From: Chloroflexota bacterium
GTDB taxonomy: Bacteria > Chloroflexota > Anaerolineae > Aggregatilineales > Phototrophicaceae
Assembly (NCBI GenBank): GCA_028875185.1
Contig: JAPPFH010000150.1
Coordinates: forward strand, 1 to 64,000
Reading direction: 5' to 3'
DNA: 64,000 nucleotides
This document shows, piece after piece, positions 52,454 to 61,166 of this stretch. The translations under genes were made by a program, and so were the position numbers. The notes beneath the pieces are model-generated. The model was not told where the DNA came from. It saw nothing but the letters and a program-made list of their open reading frames with translations, and searched no databases. Every line of letters begins with the position of its first letter. The stretch's first letter is position 1.

Positions 52454-53122
52454 TCAAGCGTCGCGCACTTGCTGGACGATCTCGCGCAGTTGGCGGTCGA
52501 AATTGGGGTCGGCCGCTTTGAACTCTTTTCCGCTGATGACCAGAGGCGCGCCGAAGACGACGATCTCGGCGCCCAATGCGAGCGTCTCAATCGCTTGCGG
52601 CACGCTCAAGCCGCCGACCGCCTGCACTGGGATATCGACAGCGGCGAGCACATCTTCGAGATCATCAAGCGGGCTGAGACCGGGGATCATATTGCGCTCA
52701 TCGAAGCCGGTGTGAACGATGATATAGTCGACGCCCATCGCTTGCGCCTGGCGGGCGCGGCCCGGCTTATCGGGGCAGAGCATGACATCGCACATGACTT
52801 GCTTGCCGTATCGCGCCGCCATTTTGACCTGTTCGATGATGCTGGCGTCGTGCGCTTGCCCCATGACGACGACCATATCGCCGCCGGCTTTGAACATCAT
52901 CTCGGCTTCCAGCCCGGCGCCGTCCATCGTCTTGAGGTCGACCACTATGGGCGTATCGGGGAAGGCGCTGCGGAAGGCGCGCACGGCGTGGAGGCCTTCG
53001 GCGAGCAGGAGCGGCGTTCCGACTTCGAGCCAGTCGACGCCGGCCTGCGCCGAGGCGCGGGCGAGGTCAAGCGCTTCGTCGAGATCGATGACATCAATCG
53101 AGATTTGGATTTTGGCGTCCAT
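52454..53122 (-). CDS. 3-hexulose-6-phosphate synthase-like decarboxylase (OMPDC superfamily)
   Basis: A 222-aa TIM-barrel protein starting MDAKIQISIDVIDLDEALDL. The signature DLKTMDGAG carries the DxKxxD catalytic residues shared by 3-hexulose-6-phosphate synthase and 3-keto-L-gulonate-6-phosphate decarboxylase. Later segments IIVHTGFDER and AVGGLSVPQAIETL fit the family. Which of the two reactions it performs cannot be decided. The zinc dehydrogenase gene upstream and the isomerase further on suggest sugar breakdown. Confidence 0.8.
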   Translation of the reverse strand: MDAKIQISIDVIDLDEALDLARASAQAGVDWLEVGTPLLLAEGLHAVRAFRSAFPDTPIVVDLKTMDGAGLEAEMMFKAGGDMVVVMGQAHDASIIEQVKMAARYGKQVMCDVMLCPDKPGRARQAQAMGVDYIIVHTGFDERNMIPGLSPLDDLEDVLAAVDIPVQAVGGLSVPQAIETLALGAEIVVFGAPLVISGKEFKAADPNFDRQLREIVQQVRDA

Positions 53123-53170
53123 GATTTACCCCATCCCGGGCGCTTTCGCCCTTGTAGCTTGTCGTCGGGA

Positions 53171-53285
53171 CGATCTATCAGGTCGCCCGCAAAGACACGG
53201 TTCCAATGATGGGCGACTCACAGGGGCGCGTAGGTCGCGTAGACACCGACCGCCGACACCTCCCGTCAGTCGCCTCTGCATAACC
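53171..53285. repeat. complex hairpin repeat with long filler
   Basis: It contains GGTCGCCCGC, TGGGCGACTC and GTCAGTCGCCTCTGCA as arms and the long filler GCGCGTAGGTCGCGTAGACA followed by CCGACCGCCGACACC. The same long filler, with two changes, is in the repeat at 20221-20290. It separates the decarboxylase and dehydrogenase genes. Confidence 0.7.
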
Positions 53286-53289
53286 TAGC

Positions 53290-54333
53290 CTACACCGGCA
53301 ACAGAACCGACTTGACATTGACGCCGGCCTCCATTTCTTCGAAGGCTTCTTCCCATTCTCCCAGCCCGTAGACGCCGCCGATGATGGGCCTGAGGTCGAT
53401 TTGGCCGGTGGAGAGCAGCGCCAGGGCGCGCTCCCAAGTCGAGTAGAGATGGCTGAAGCAGCCTTGCAGCGTGACCGCCTTCTGCACCAGCGGATCGAGG
53501 TTGAAGTCCATGGGCTGCGGTCCCCAGCCGATCTTGGTGATGATGCCATTCGGGCGCGCCATTTCCATGGCGGATTTCAGGGCGATGCTAGCGCCGCTGC
53601 AATCGACAATCAGGTCCGCGCCGTAGCCATCGCCCAGCGAGCGCACTAGCTCAAGCGGGTCGTCTTCGTCGATGTTGAGCGTCTTGGTCGCGCCGATTTC
53701 GGCGGCTACAGAAAGGCGTTGCTGGTCCACCTTAGTGCCGAGCATGATGATCTCGCCGGCGCCGCGCAGCTTGGCCATGAAAAGCGCCATCATGCCGATG
53801 GGACCGGGCCCCTGGATGACGACGGTATCGCCCGGGCGGACGACCGGCGTCTTTTCCACCAGGGCGTTGTAGGCGACGCAGATCGGCTCGGTCAGCGAGG
53901 CTTGCTCGAATGACACGTTATCCGGGATATGATGTAAAATCGCAGCCCGCGCGGTCACGAATTGGGTGAAGGCGCCATCGATGAGCGCGCCGTAGCCGAG
54001 CCGATGCGGGCACTGATTGTAATCGCCGGAATGACAGTAGGCGCAGCGGCCGCAGACTTCAGCCGCAGTCTCCACCGCCACGCGATCGCCAACTTGAAAG
54101 TTTTCAACGCCCGCGCCAACGGCGGCGATGGTCCCGCAGAATTCATGACCGAGGACCAGCGGCAGAGTGATCGCCCAGCTTTGGCAGTCGCGCCACATGT
54201 GGATGTCGCTGCCGCAGACGCCGGCCGCGCGCACTTCCACCACGACATCGCCCGGATTGGGATCGGGCGGCTGCGGTATATCGCGCAGTTCGACGTCTTT
54301 GTCTTCGCGTCCGTATTTGATCAGTGCGTCCAT
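53290..54333 (-). CDS. zinc-dependent alcohol dehydrogenase (sorbitol/threonine dehydrogenase type)
   Basis: A 347-aa medium-chain dehydrogenase. Catalytic zinc: CGSDIHMW and GHEFCGTIAAVG. Structural zinc: four cysteines in CGRCAYCHSGDYNQC. NAD-binding: VIQGPGPIGMMALFMAKLRG. It oxidises a polyol or secondary alcohol in the cytoplasm. AAGGAAC precedes the ATG. It is followed on the same strand by the hexulose-phosphate synthase-like gene, with a repeat between them. Confidence 0.88.
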   Translation of the reverse strand: MDALIKYGREDKDVELRDIPQPPDPNPGDVVVEVRAAGVCGSDIHMWRDCQSWAITLPLVLGHEFCGTIAAVGAGVENFQVGDRVAVETAAEVCGRCAYCHSGDYNQCPHRLGYGALIDGAFTQFVTARAAILHHIPDNVSFEQASLTEPICVAYNALVEKTPVVRPGDTVVIQGPGPIGMMALFMAKLRGAGEIIMLGTKVDQQRLSVAAEIGATKTLNIDEDDPLELVRSLGDGYGADLIVDCSGASIALKSAMEMARPNGIITKIGWGPQPMDFNLDPLVQKAVTLQGCFSHLYSTWERALALLSTGQIDLRPIIGGVYGLGEWEEAFEEMEAGVNVKSVLLPV

Positions 54334-54362
54334 AGACTTTGTTCCTTGACATTCACAGTTCT

Positions 54363-54470
54363 CAATGTGGGCGAACCGTTTCGTAGCTCAGGTCGCGCCG
54401 GACAGGTGGACATAGCCCTTCGACACTGACCGCCGATAAAACCTTCTATCGCTCGCGCATGGTATTGGAC
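54363..54470. repeat. decayed hairpin repeat
   Basis: GTGGGCGAACCGTTTCGTAG and GACACTGACCGCCGATAAAA are recognisable pieces, including part of the filler (CGACACTGACCG). The arms no longer pair fully. It lies between the zinc dehydrogenase and the Uma2 gene. Confidence 0.5.
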
Positions 54471-54512
54471 TCTGCTGTGGGCTAGATATTGAATCGGTCT
54501 TGCGCGGCGCGC

Positions 54513-55088
54513 TCAGGGGCCGGGGAAGAGCAGCTTGAGGTCAAGTTCAAAGCCGGGCAGAATCGCCTCTCCGCACAAACTGCCTTCAAGACCGACAAAT
54601 TCGATGTTCAATCCAGCGCCCTCACTTGCGCGGCAGACATCCACGCCCTTTTCCGCTGGCAATACGATCCAGACCAGCCGCGTGCCATTGGCGAGGTAGA
54701 CAGCCGCTTTGCGGCGAACTTCAGCCAGCGAATCGGTGGGGGATAGAATCTCGATCGCCAAATCGGGCATTGCTGGAACGAACCGTTTGGGGAATGGTTG
54801 CGGCGCCCTGGAACTGCTGATAAAGGCGACATCAGGCGCGAGCAGCGTGTTCCGATCATCTGGCGGATAGTAGCCGGTTTCAGCCGTGACTTTGCCTAAA
54901 TCGTGTGATTCGAGAAAGTGTCTTAAGTGGTAGCCAATTTCAATGGCTAGAGTTCCATGTTGTCCACCTGGCGGCATATCCCAATACAACTCCCCATCAA
55001 TGAGATAGAAGTATTTGTTCTCGTTTTCCGGGTGATGCGAGAGTTCCCAGACATCGTCGACGGTGTAGAGTTTTTCTTGGATTGCCAT
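54513..55088 (-). CDS. Uma2-family (DUF820) putative endonuclease
   Basis: A 191-aa protein clearly paralogous to the one at 27438: MAIQEKLYTVDDVWELSHHP, FYLIDGELYWDMPPGG, LLAPDVAFIS, PDLAIEILSPTDS and RRKAAVYLANG. The PD...ExK-type residues are conserved. Unlike 27438, I see no direct repeat around it. The ribosome site is weak (CTTAGAATCG before ATG). Confidence 0.8.
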   Translation of the reverse strand: MAIQEKLYTVDDVWELSHHPENENKYFYLIDGELYWDMPPGGQHGTLAIEIGYHLRHFLESHDLGKVTAETGYYPPDDRNTLLAPDVAFISSSRAPQPFPKRFVPAMPDLAIEILSPTDSLAEVRRKAAVYLANGTRLVWIVLPAEKGVDVCRASEGAGLNIEFVGLEGSLCGEAILPGFELDLKLLFPGP

Positions 55089-55154
55089 CGATTCTAAGTC
55101 TCTCTACGCTAGTGTAGCTTGAGTATAGCACAGAGCCTGGATTATCGGCATGAT

Positions 55155-55190
55155 GCGCGCGGCGGGCGACCAAAAGCGAAGCCTCTACAG
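55155..55190. repeat. hairpin repeat end supplying a stop codon
   Basis: GCGCGGCGGGCGACCAAAAG followed by CGAAGCCTCTACAG has the ends of the hairpin family. On the minus strand, its CTGTAG gives the last codon and stop of the isomerase gene. Confidence 0.65.
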
Positions 55191-56090
55191 TTCGGCTTCG
55201 TTGGCAAAATACTTGTCGCGCATCCGGTGCAGGAATGCCAGCGAAGCGCGCATCTCTTCCATGCCGTTCATGCCGTCTTCGATGCTGACCCAGCCGTCGT
55301 ATCCGACATCGCGCAGAATTTGGAATATCGTATCGTAATCGTTCAGCCCGCGGCCGGTGACGCCGTGCTGCAGCGCGTCCACATAGCCAATTTCGCCTTC
55401 GCCCTCGCGCAGATCGTCCAGCGAATAGCCCTCGCTCAGAAAGCGGTCGCTGGCGTGCATGCTGACGACGCGCGGCGCCACCGCTCGCAGCAGCTCGACT
55501 GGGTCGTCGCCGGCGACGATGGCGTTGGAGGGGTCGTATTGCACACCGAAGTGGTCACGATCGGGAATGGCTTCGAGCAATTCGAGGAAGACATCCATCT
55601 TTTGGGCGAATTCGGGATAGCGCCAGAAGCCGTCTTTGTAATGATTCTCGAGGCCGAGGATGATGTTATGTTCGCGCGCGACCGGCAGCACCTGCTCGAC
55701 GCATTCGACTACCCAGGCGATGCCTTGCTCACGCCCAACTTCGGGGTAGCGCTGCCCGCTCAACACGCGGCAGACGGCGCCAGCGCCGCCGAGCAGCTTG
55801 GTCACGCCGATCATCTTCGCCTCATGCTCGACCGCGCGTTTGCGCTCGTCCGGATCGGGATGGGTGAAGTTGGGCGAGCAGCACAGCATGGGCATATCAA
55901 AGCCGGCGCCGGCGATGGCATCGCGCACGCTGCCAAGGTACGATTCGTCGAGGCTGGTAAAGAAGCCCTCGTACATTTCCAAGCCATCGGCGTCGAGCGC
56001 GCGCGCCATATCGATCCAGTCGAATACGGACATGGTGCGGCGGCCCGCAATGTCCTCAAGGTAGCATTTGGGAAAGGCGGCTATTTTCAC
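55185..56090 (-). CDS. sugar phosphate isomerase/epimerase (xylose isomerase-like TIM barrel)
   Basis: A 301-aa AP-endonuclease-2-fold protein. Metal-site residues are suggested by LGLENHYKDGF, FGVQYDPSNAI, VSMHASDRF and WVSIEDGMNGM (Glu, Asp, His, Glu). Such enzymes epimerise or isomerise keto sugars and cyclitols, often with Gfo/Idh/MocA dehydrogenases. Start is GTG at 56090 without a clear ribosome site. The stop codon sits in a repeat end. Confidence 0.82.
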   Translation of the reverse strand: MKIAAFPKCYLEDIAGRRTMSVFDWIDMARALDADGLEMYEGFFTSLDESYLGSVRDAIAGAGFDMPMLCCSPNFTHPDPDERKRAVEHEAKMIGVTKLLGGAGAVCRVLSGQRYPEVGREQGIAWVVECVEQVLPVAREHNIILGLENHYKDGFWRYPEFAQKMDVFLELLEAIPDRDHFGVQYDPSNAIVAGDDPVELLRAVAPRVVSMHASDRFLSEGYSLDDLREGEGEIGYVDALQHGVTGRGLNDYDTIFQILRDVGYDGWVSIEDGMNGMEEMRASLAFLHRMRDKYFANEAEL

Positions 56091-56111
56091 GGCTATATTC
56101 CGGCGCGTCAG

Positions 56112-56636
56112 CTAGATGCCGCAAATGCTGAGCAAGATAATGCGGCTGCGATGGCCAGCTTCCAGCCGCTGCAAGAGCAATGCGCGCCGGGCTTCCTCGC
56201 GCTCAATAGCAGCCGCCCGCTCATCTTTCTCGGTTTCAGGCGCATTTTCGAAATCATTAACCAGGGAATCCAAGCGAGTATCAGTCGCATCAACAGCCTG
56301 TTCCAGCGACAGTACATTGGATTCTCCCCAGGCGAGACCACGGGTTTTGTTTTTCAGCGTATCCAGGCGCGTATCGCGATAAAACTGCTTGACGGTTTCG
56401 ACATCATCGGTCGTGGTCATAATCCAGGTGGTCGTGCCCCAGGCGCGGGGACGAAACATATCATACTGGACGTCCACCGTTTCGCCATTGGGGTAGAGCG
56501 GCATCCACCAATCCTCGACATCATACGCGCACTTGATATCGCCAATGGCTATGATTAGTCCCAAAATAGCTGCGGCTGCGCCTACCAGGATGAAGGTTGT
56601 CTTGAGGCAACCCGTTTGGCTACGATTGGCTTCCAC
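56112..56636 (-). CDS. membrane-anchored protein with C-terminal helices, 174 aa
   Basis: Start set at a GTG (56636), because the frame upstream runs through a repeat. Residues 1-14 are polar, followed by one membrane helix (TTFILVGAAAAILGLIIAIG). An extracytoplasmic domain follows (DVEDWWMPLYPNGETVDVQY), then a charged coiled coil (EKDERAAAIEREEARRALLL). No family recognised. It ends 21 bp before the isomerase start and may be its operon partner. Confidence 0.55.
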   Translation of the reverse strand: MEANRSQTGCLKTTFILVGAAAAILGLIIAIGDIKCAYDVEDWWMPLYPNGETVDVQYDMFRPRAWGTTTWIMTTTDDVETVKQFYRDTRLDTLKNKTRGLAWGESNVLSLEQAVDATDTRLDSLVNDFENAPETEKDERAAAIEREEARRALLLQRLEAGHRSRIILLSICGI

Positions 56637-56751
56637 CTTGCTGTCTCTCTTCCTTTGATTGCACTGGCGATTTGGCGCGTAATAGTCCGGCGGCTTGGCA
56701 AGCGCTGGCGCTATGTTATCACAGCGCGGGCTGGATTCAGCGCGTGGAAAT

Positions 56752-56870
56752 TTCCCCCATCCTAAATCCCTCTTCCAAAATGAGGGGGGGACTTTAACCG
56801 CCTGCGCTGGAAAGCGTATGTCTCCCCTTCCCTCGTTCCGGGAAAAGGGGCCGGGGGCTTGTGGCATTAT
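56752..56870. repeat. C-rich long repeat in the 360-bp divergent gap
   Basis: CCCCCATCCTAAATCCCTCT, AAAATGAGGGGGGGACTTTAA and CCCCTTCCCTCGTTCCGGG then AAAAGGGGCCGGGGGC form facing hairpins like those at 16252 and 36036. The gap 56637-56996 contains this repeat and, at its right end, the regulator's operator; I see no gene in it. Confidence 0.65.
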
Positions 56871-56941
56871 CCAACTGATTCACCACTCCCCTGAGATTTA
56901 GTCTATTGCATAGCCAGCAAGACCATGATATATTCGCGCAT

Positions 56942-56961
56942 TGTACATACATTTATGTACA
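56942..56961. promoter_or_regulatory. AraR-type palindromic operator
   Basis: TGTACATA-CATT-TATGTACA has perfect 8-bp arms. The TTGTACAT...ATGTACATTTG context resembles AraR operators (ATTTGTAC half-sites). It lies 35 bp before the regulator's ATG, so autoregulation is likely. Confidence 0.7.
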
Positions 56962-56996
56962 TTTGAAAATTGTTCTTTGTCTGCGCGCCAGATTTT

Positions 56997-58181
56997 ATGC
57001 CGGAAAAACTCGACAAGATCCGACTCGATCATAACAGCTACATTTCGCTGCATGTGCAATTGCATAATCAGTTGCGCCGGCTGATTGTCTCTGGTCGATG
57101 GCGTTTCGGGGAGCGCATCCCTACCGAGATGCAGTTGGCGCGCCACCTCGATATCAGCCGGACGACCGTGCGCATCGCCACCCAGCGGCTTGAGGTGGAG
57201 GGCTTGATTAAGCGGACCGCGGGCCGCGGCACCTTCGTCATTTTTCAGCCGCAAGATCATAGCGCGAATCGCGCCATCGGTTACCTCACATGCAGCTTCC
57301 ACAACGAAATCCACACCAATATCCTCAGCAGCGCCCAGACTGAATTGCGCTCCGCCGGCTATCAGGTGATTTTCAGCAATTCGCGCGATAGGGACGACGA
57401 GGCGCGGATCCTGCGGCAACTGCTTGATGACAAAGTCGCCGGGCTGCTGCTTTGGGCGAATGCCGAGCCAAGCGAAGAAACAGTCGCCATCCTCTCCGAG
57501 TACGAGAGCAGGGAGATCCCGCTTGTTTTTGTGGATCGCCCCATCGAGGGGATTCGGGCGGATTATGTGTCAAGCGACAATTTTGGCGGGTCCTATGATT
57601 TGGTCGGCCATCTCATCCAGCTGGGGCATCGGCATATCGTGCAGCTCATGCCCAATTTCGATGATTTGCTCCCGGTCAACGAGCGCCGCCGCGGTTATGT
57701 GACCGCGCTTGAAGAGCAGGGCCTGCTCGCCTATGCGCCTTGGAAAATCTCCCCGCCGGAACGTCACGAGTTTCACGAAACCGATATCTACAGTCTGGTC
57801 GGCGCCCAGAGCCGTCATGTGATTCAGCAAGTGGAAAGCTTTGCTGACGCTGTGGGTCCGATGCCGACGGCGCTTGTCTGCATCAATGACATACTCGCCA
57901 TCATCGCGATCAACGCCTTAAACAATATGGGTTACAACGTGCCGGGCGATGTCTCGGTTGTTGGATTTGACGACATCAGCATGGCTTCGCATATTGGCGT
58001 GCCGCTGACGACGAGCGCGCAAGACGCCTATGAGTTGGGCAAGGTCGCTTCGCAGATGCTTATGGAGCGGCTTGGCGGCGGCAATATGGCGCCGCGCGGC
58101 TATGCCGTGCCGACTCGGCTGCGCATCCGGTCATCAACAGCGGCGCCCGCCATTGGCGTCAAAACTATGATCGAGACCTAG
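56997..58181 (+). CDS. AraR-like GntR/LacI transcriptional regulator
   Basis: A 394-aa repressor. Residues 10-80 form a GntR winged helix (GERIPTEMQLARHLDISRTT, then RTAGRGTFV); residues 95-390 are a LacI/GalR periplasmic-binding-like sugar domain (AIGYLTCSFHNEIHTNILSS, PLVFVDRPIEGIRADYVSSD, VVGFDDISMASHIGVPLTT). This domain order is that of AraR. A sugar would release it from DNA. The ATG at 56997 is preferred over an in-frame TTG at 56970. Downstream is an oligosaccharide/peptide ABC transporter, its likely target. Confidence 0.85.
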   Translation: MPEKLDKIRLDHNSYISLHVQLHNQLRRLIVSGRWRFGERIPTEMQLARHLDISRTTVRIATQRLEVEGLIKRTAGRGTFVIFQPQDHSANRAIGYLTCSFHNEIHTNILSSAQTELRSAGYQVIFSNSRDRDDEARILRQLLDDKVAGLLLWANAEPSEETVAILSEYESREIPLVFVDRPIEGIRADYVSSDNFGGSYDLVGHLIQLGHRHIVQLMPNFDDLLPVNERRRGYVTALEEQGLLAYAPWKISPPERHEFHETDIYSLVGAQSRHVIQQVESFADAVGPMPTALVCINDILAIIAINALNNMGYNVPGDVSVVGFDDISMASHIGVPLTTSAQDAYELGKVASQMLMERLGGGNMAPRGYAVPTRLRIRSSTAAPAIGVKTMIET

Positions 58182-58344
58182 GGAGAGGAGGCGCTATCGA
58201 AAAGCTTTAAGCGAACCAAGCCGTGGAAAGCCTGGGCGCCGCCAACGCGCCCGTCATTCGGAAGGCGAGTGTCTATGCCGCCCCTGAATGGCAAACCAAT
58301 TCCGGAGTTGGCGAACGCAAACCATCTATTCAATAGTTGTAGGA
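58177..58344 (+). repeat. 168-bp direct repeat, copy A
   Basis: Begins CCTAGGGAGAGGAGG, so the TAG stop of the regulator is part of it, and ends TAGTTGTAGGA. It matches 58893-59060 with four mismatches. It includes AAAAGCTTTAAGCG and GAGTGTCTATGCCGCCCC (a variant repeat core). Confidence 0.93.
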
Positions 58345-58399
58345 ATTGTAGCCTTTGATTCATGCGAAAAGACCGCTCTTGTCTGAAAGGATGCCGACA

Positions 58400-58897
58400 A
58401 TGACGAGCTCTACAGTCGGCGGGATTGATGACAACAGAGAACCTGAAATCCCCGTATGCCGAGACGATCTGCGGGGCATGCCGCGCGCCGGTGAAGCGTT
58501 AGACATACTGATCCCCGTCGCCAAACGCTATTACCAATTGGCGCAAATGAAGGAGCGCGAGCTGGATAATCGGACGCATTTCACCAACTTCTACGGGAGC
58601 GTAGACTGCGCCATGCGTGTGGTGGAACGGCAAGACCATGTAGGGACGGTGGATGTCGATGCCGTTGTCGCCAAGATAGATCTGCCATGCATTGCCAATA
58701 CACTGCCGCTTTTGATTGAAGCCTTCGAGCAGTGTCGCTCCCTCTGGGAAGAAACGCGCAGTCCAGAGATGCCGGAGGGCCGCCCCCAGCCCGACCTCAC
58801 GAACACATTTGGCGTTCTGGCATACATCGGCTCGAAGATGTACCCGATATGCGGAACTTATAGCATTATGAGTGATTACAGCGACCCGTTCGCCTAG
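58400..58897 (+). CDS. unknown 165-aa protein between duplicated leaders
   Basis: MTSSTVGGIDDNREPEIPVC begins the product; AAAGGA lies eight bases upstream. It is mostly helical (EALDILIPVAKRYYQLAQMK), with scattered cysteines and no membrane segment. I recognise no family. Its stop codon is the TAG inside the second direct repeat, just as the regulator's stop lies in the first. It appears to have been inserted between the regulator and its ABC operon with duplication of the leader. Confidence 0.55.
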   Translation: MTSSTVGGIDDNREPEIPVCRDDLRGMPRAGEALDILIPVAKRYYQLAQMKERELDNRTHFTNFYGSVDCAMRVVERQDHVGTVDVDAVVAKIDLPCIANTLPLLIEAFEQCRSLWEETRSPEMPEGRPQPDLTNTFGVLAYIGSKMYPICGTYSIMSDYSDPFA

Positions 58898-59060
58898 GGA
58901 GAGGAGGCGCTATCGAAAAGCTTTAAGCGAACCAAGCTGTGGAAAGCCTGGGCGCCGCCAACGCGCCCGTCATTCGGAAGGCGAGTGTCTACGCCGCCCC
59001 TGAATGGCAAACCAATTTTGGAGTTGGCGAACGCAAACCATCTATTCAATAGTTGTAGGA
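58893..59060 (+). repeat. 168-bp direct repeat, copy B (leader of the ABC operon)
   Basis: Same sequence as 58177-58344. In this copy the end GTTGTAGGAG supplies the ribosome site of the substrate-binding protein gene, so it is the functional leader. Confidence 0.93.
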
Positions 59061-59069
59061 GTACAACGC

Positions 59070-60812
59070 ATGAAAGCAAGAACCGTACTTTTCGTCCTTC
59101 TCGCCGTCATCGTGGCGTCCTTTAGCTTCACGGCTATGGCGCAGGATGTCGCGCGCGAAGACACCGCGATCTTCGACCGCGATGGTCGCGTTGGTCCCCA
59201 ACCCGCCTTTGACAACTACAATCCCTTCGTGCCCAACAACCTTAGCAATGGCGGTCTGGGTCAAGCTGTATTTGAGCCGCTGTTCATCCTGAACTACGAA
59301 ACCGGCGAGGTCATGCCTTGGTTGGCGGCGGGCGCTTCCAGCAATGATTCGCTTGATGTCTGGACTTTGAACCTGCGCGAAGGTTCGGCCTGGTCCGATG
59401 GCGAAGCCTTGGATGCCGATGATGTCGTCTTCACCTTTGAGTTGCTCGGTAAAGAAGAAAACGCCGGCCTCTCGCGGGCTGGCAACGTCCAGACCTGGAT
59501 TGACAGCGTGGAAGCGGTTGACGCCACCACCGTTCAGTTCAACCTGAAGGCGCCCAACCCGCGCTTCCAGCTGGACTTCCTGACGGTCAAGATCGGCGGC
59601 AACACGCTGGTCATGCCTGAGCATGTCTGGGCGGATGAAGATCCCTTCACCTTCAAGAACTTCCCGCCGGTTGGTTCCGGTCCGTACACCTTGACCCACG
59701 CCGACGAGACCAACTGGATCTACGACCGCAACGACGATTGGTGGGGCGCTGCGACTGGCGCTTTGAAGATGCCTGAGCCGCTGCGTCTGATCTGGATCAT
59801 CACCGGCAACGACCAGATCCGCACCACCCTGGCCGTCAACAACGAAGTTGACAGCATCATGGACGTTACCCTGGGCGCCTTCGAGGCGATGCAGGCGCAG
59901 AACGACAATATCTTCGCCTGGGTCGATGGCATGCCCTTCGTATGGCTGGATCCCTGCCCGCGGCAGCTGTCCTTCCAGACCGATGTCGCGCCTTGGGACA
60001 ACGCCGATATGCGCTGGGCGATCAACCACATCGTCGACCGCGACAACATCATCGAGGTTGCCTATGAAGGCGTCACGATTCCGTCGCGCACGATGTTCGT
60101 TGAATACGGCGCCATGTTCCCCTTCATCGATGCGATTGAAGACGCCGGCATGGGTCTCAGCTCGACATCGAATCACATGGCGGCGGAAGAACTGTTGACC
60201 GCCAACGGCTACACCCGCGGTGGCGACGGTCTGTGGCAAGATGCTGACGGTCACGTTTTGAGCCTGGCGATTCAGGTTCACGAAGGCTTCATTGAGAAGC
60301 GCCGCATCACCTCGGTACTGGTTGAGCAGCTGCGCGCCTTTGGCGTCAACGCCAGCGCCGCCGTCATCGCTGGCCCGACCTGGGGCGACAACAAGCGCTT
60401 CGGCAACTACGAAGCCACGACCGACTGGGACGCCTGCGGTTCGGTTAACGAGCCCTGGGCTTCGATGGATCGTTACACGGCGCGTCACTACGTTCCGATT
60501 GGCGAGCGCTCCTCCGGCAGCAACCATGCGCGCTGGTCCGGCATGAACAACGAAGCGTACAGCGAAATCGTTGCGCAGATCGGTTCGCTTCCGCTGGGTG
60601 ATCCGGAAGTGATTCCGATGGTATTGGACGCGTACCAGTACTTCTACGAAGATCTGCCGATTCTGCCGCTGAACCAGGCGACCAAGCTGATCCCCTTCAA
60701 CAGCACCTACTGGGAAGGCTGGCCGACCTCCGATAATAACTTCAACCATCCAGCCACCTGGTGGCATTCGACGCATCAGATCATCTCCGAACTGACCAAA
60801 GCGGGCATGTAA
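59070..60812 (+). CDS. ABC transporter substrate-binding protein (peptide/oligosaccharide, SBP_bac_5)
   Basis: A 580-aa exported binding protein. Signal peptide: residues 1-24, ending SFTAMAQD. The family pattern is seen in LSNGGLGQAVFEPLFILNYE, VWTLNLREGSAWSDGEALDA and DDVVFTFELL. No lipobox cysteine is visible, so it may be free or anchored another way. The family carries peptides, nickel or, in some thermophiles, plant oligosaccharides; the AraR-type regulator suggests sugar here. AGGAG lies before the ATG. Confidence 0.9.
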   Translation: MKARTVLFVLLAVIVASFSFTAMAQDVAREDTAIFDRDGRVGPQPAFDNYNPFVPNNLSNGGLGQAVFEPLFILNYETGEVMPWLAAGASSNDSLDVWTLNLREGSAWSDGEALDADDVVFTFELLGKEENAGLSRAGNVQTWIDSVEAVDATTVQFNLKAPNPRFQLDFLTVKIGGNTLVMPEHVWADEDPFTFKNFPPVGSGPYTLTHADETNWIYDRNDDWWGAATGALKMPEPLRLIWIITGNDQIRTTLAVNNEVDSIMDVTLGAFEAMQAQNDNIFAWVDGMPFVWLDPCPRQLSFQTDVAPWDNADMRWAINHIVDRDNIIEVAYEGVTIPSRTMFVEYGAMFPFIDAIEDAGMGLSSTSNHMAAEELLTANGYTRGGDGLWQDADGHVLSLAIQVHEGFIEKRRITSVLVEQLRAFGVNASAAVIAGPTWGDNKRFGNYEATTDWDACGSVNEPWASMDRYTARHYVPIGERSSGSNHARWSGMNNEAYSEIVAQIGSLPLGDPEVIPMVLDAYQYFYEDLPILPLNQATKLIPFNSTYWEGWPTSDNNFNHPATWWHSTHQIISELTKAGM

Positions 60813-60828
60813 GGATTTGATTTCGTTT

Positions 60829-60862
60829 GGGGTCCCCAGCTGGCGATTGCCGGCGGGGACTC
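60829..60862 (+). terminator. stem-loop after the binding-protein gene
   Basis: GGGGTCCCC and GGGGACTCC pair (one G-U) around a partly paired loop. No T-run follows. It may stabilise the abundant binding-protein message or partly end transcription before the permease genes. Confidence 0.4.
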
Positions 60863-60957
60863 CGCCTCTACAAGGCATACAGCGCGGATGAGATATTGCT
60901 TCAGCTACTGATTGAATAGGAATAGGCAAATGGTGTTTAGTCACACAAATGACATCT

Positions 60958-61050
60958 GTAGGGGCGTGTCGCCGAAACGCCCAAAATATGTGGCTGGAAA
61001 AAGGGCGTCTCAGCGGGTCGCGTAGACACTGACCGTCAGACGCCCCTACA
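60958..61050. repeat. hairpin repeat with exact filler core
   Basis: GTAGGGGCGTGTCGCC and GACGCCCCTAC are the outer arms. Inside the right half is GGGTCGCGTAGACACTGACC, the consensus filler. It occupies most of the 354-bp gap between the binding protein and permease genes, where I see no other gene. Confidence 0.82.
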
Positions 61051-61166
61051 CGCTGCTTGTTCATTGCATTAGTTTGTTGAAACGGTTTTGTTTGTAATTT
61101 GATTGTTATGACTTTGCAGTATGCCAATAACACAGCGACGTTCGCCACATAGAGAAGGGCGCTGAC

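Noticed and set aside
59046..61148. A 700-codon open frame antisense to the binding-protein gene
   Set aside because: It is opposite a well-supported ABC binding protein; long antisense frames are expected in GC-rich coding DNA, and its translation shows no domain.
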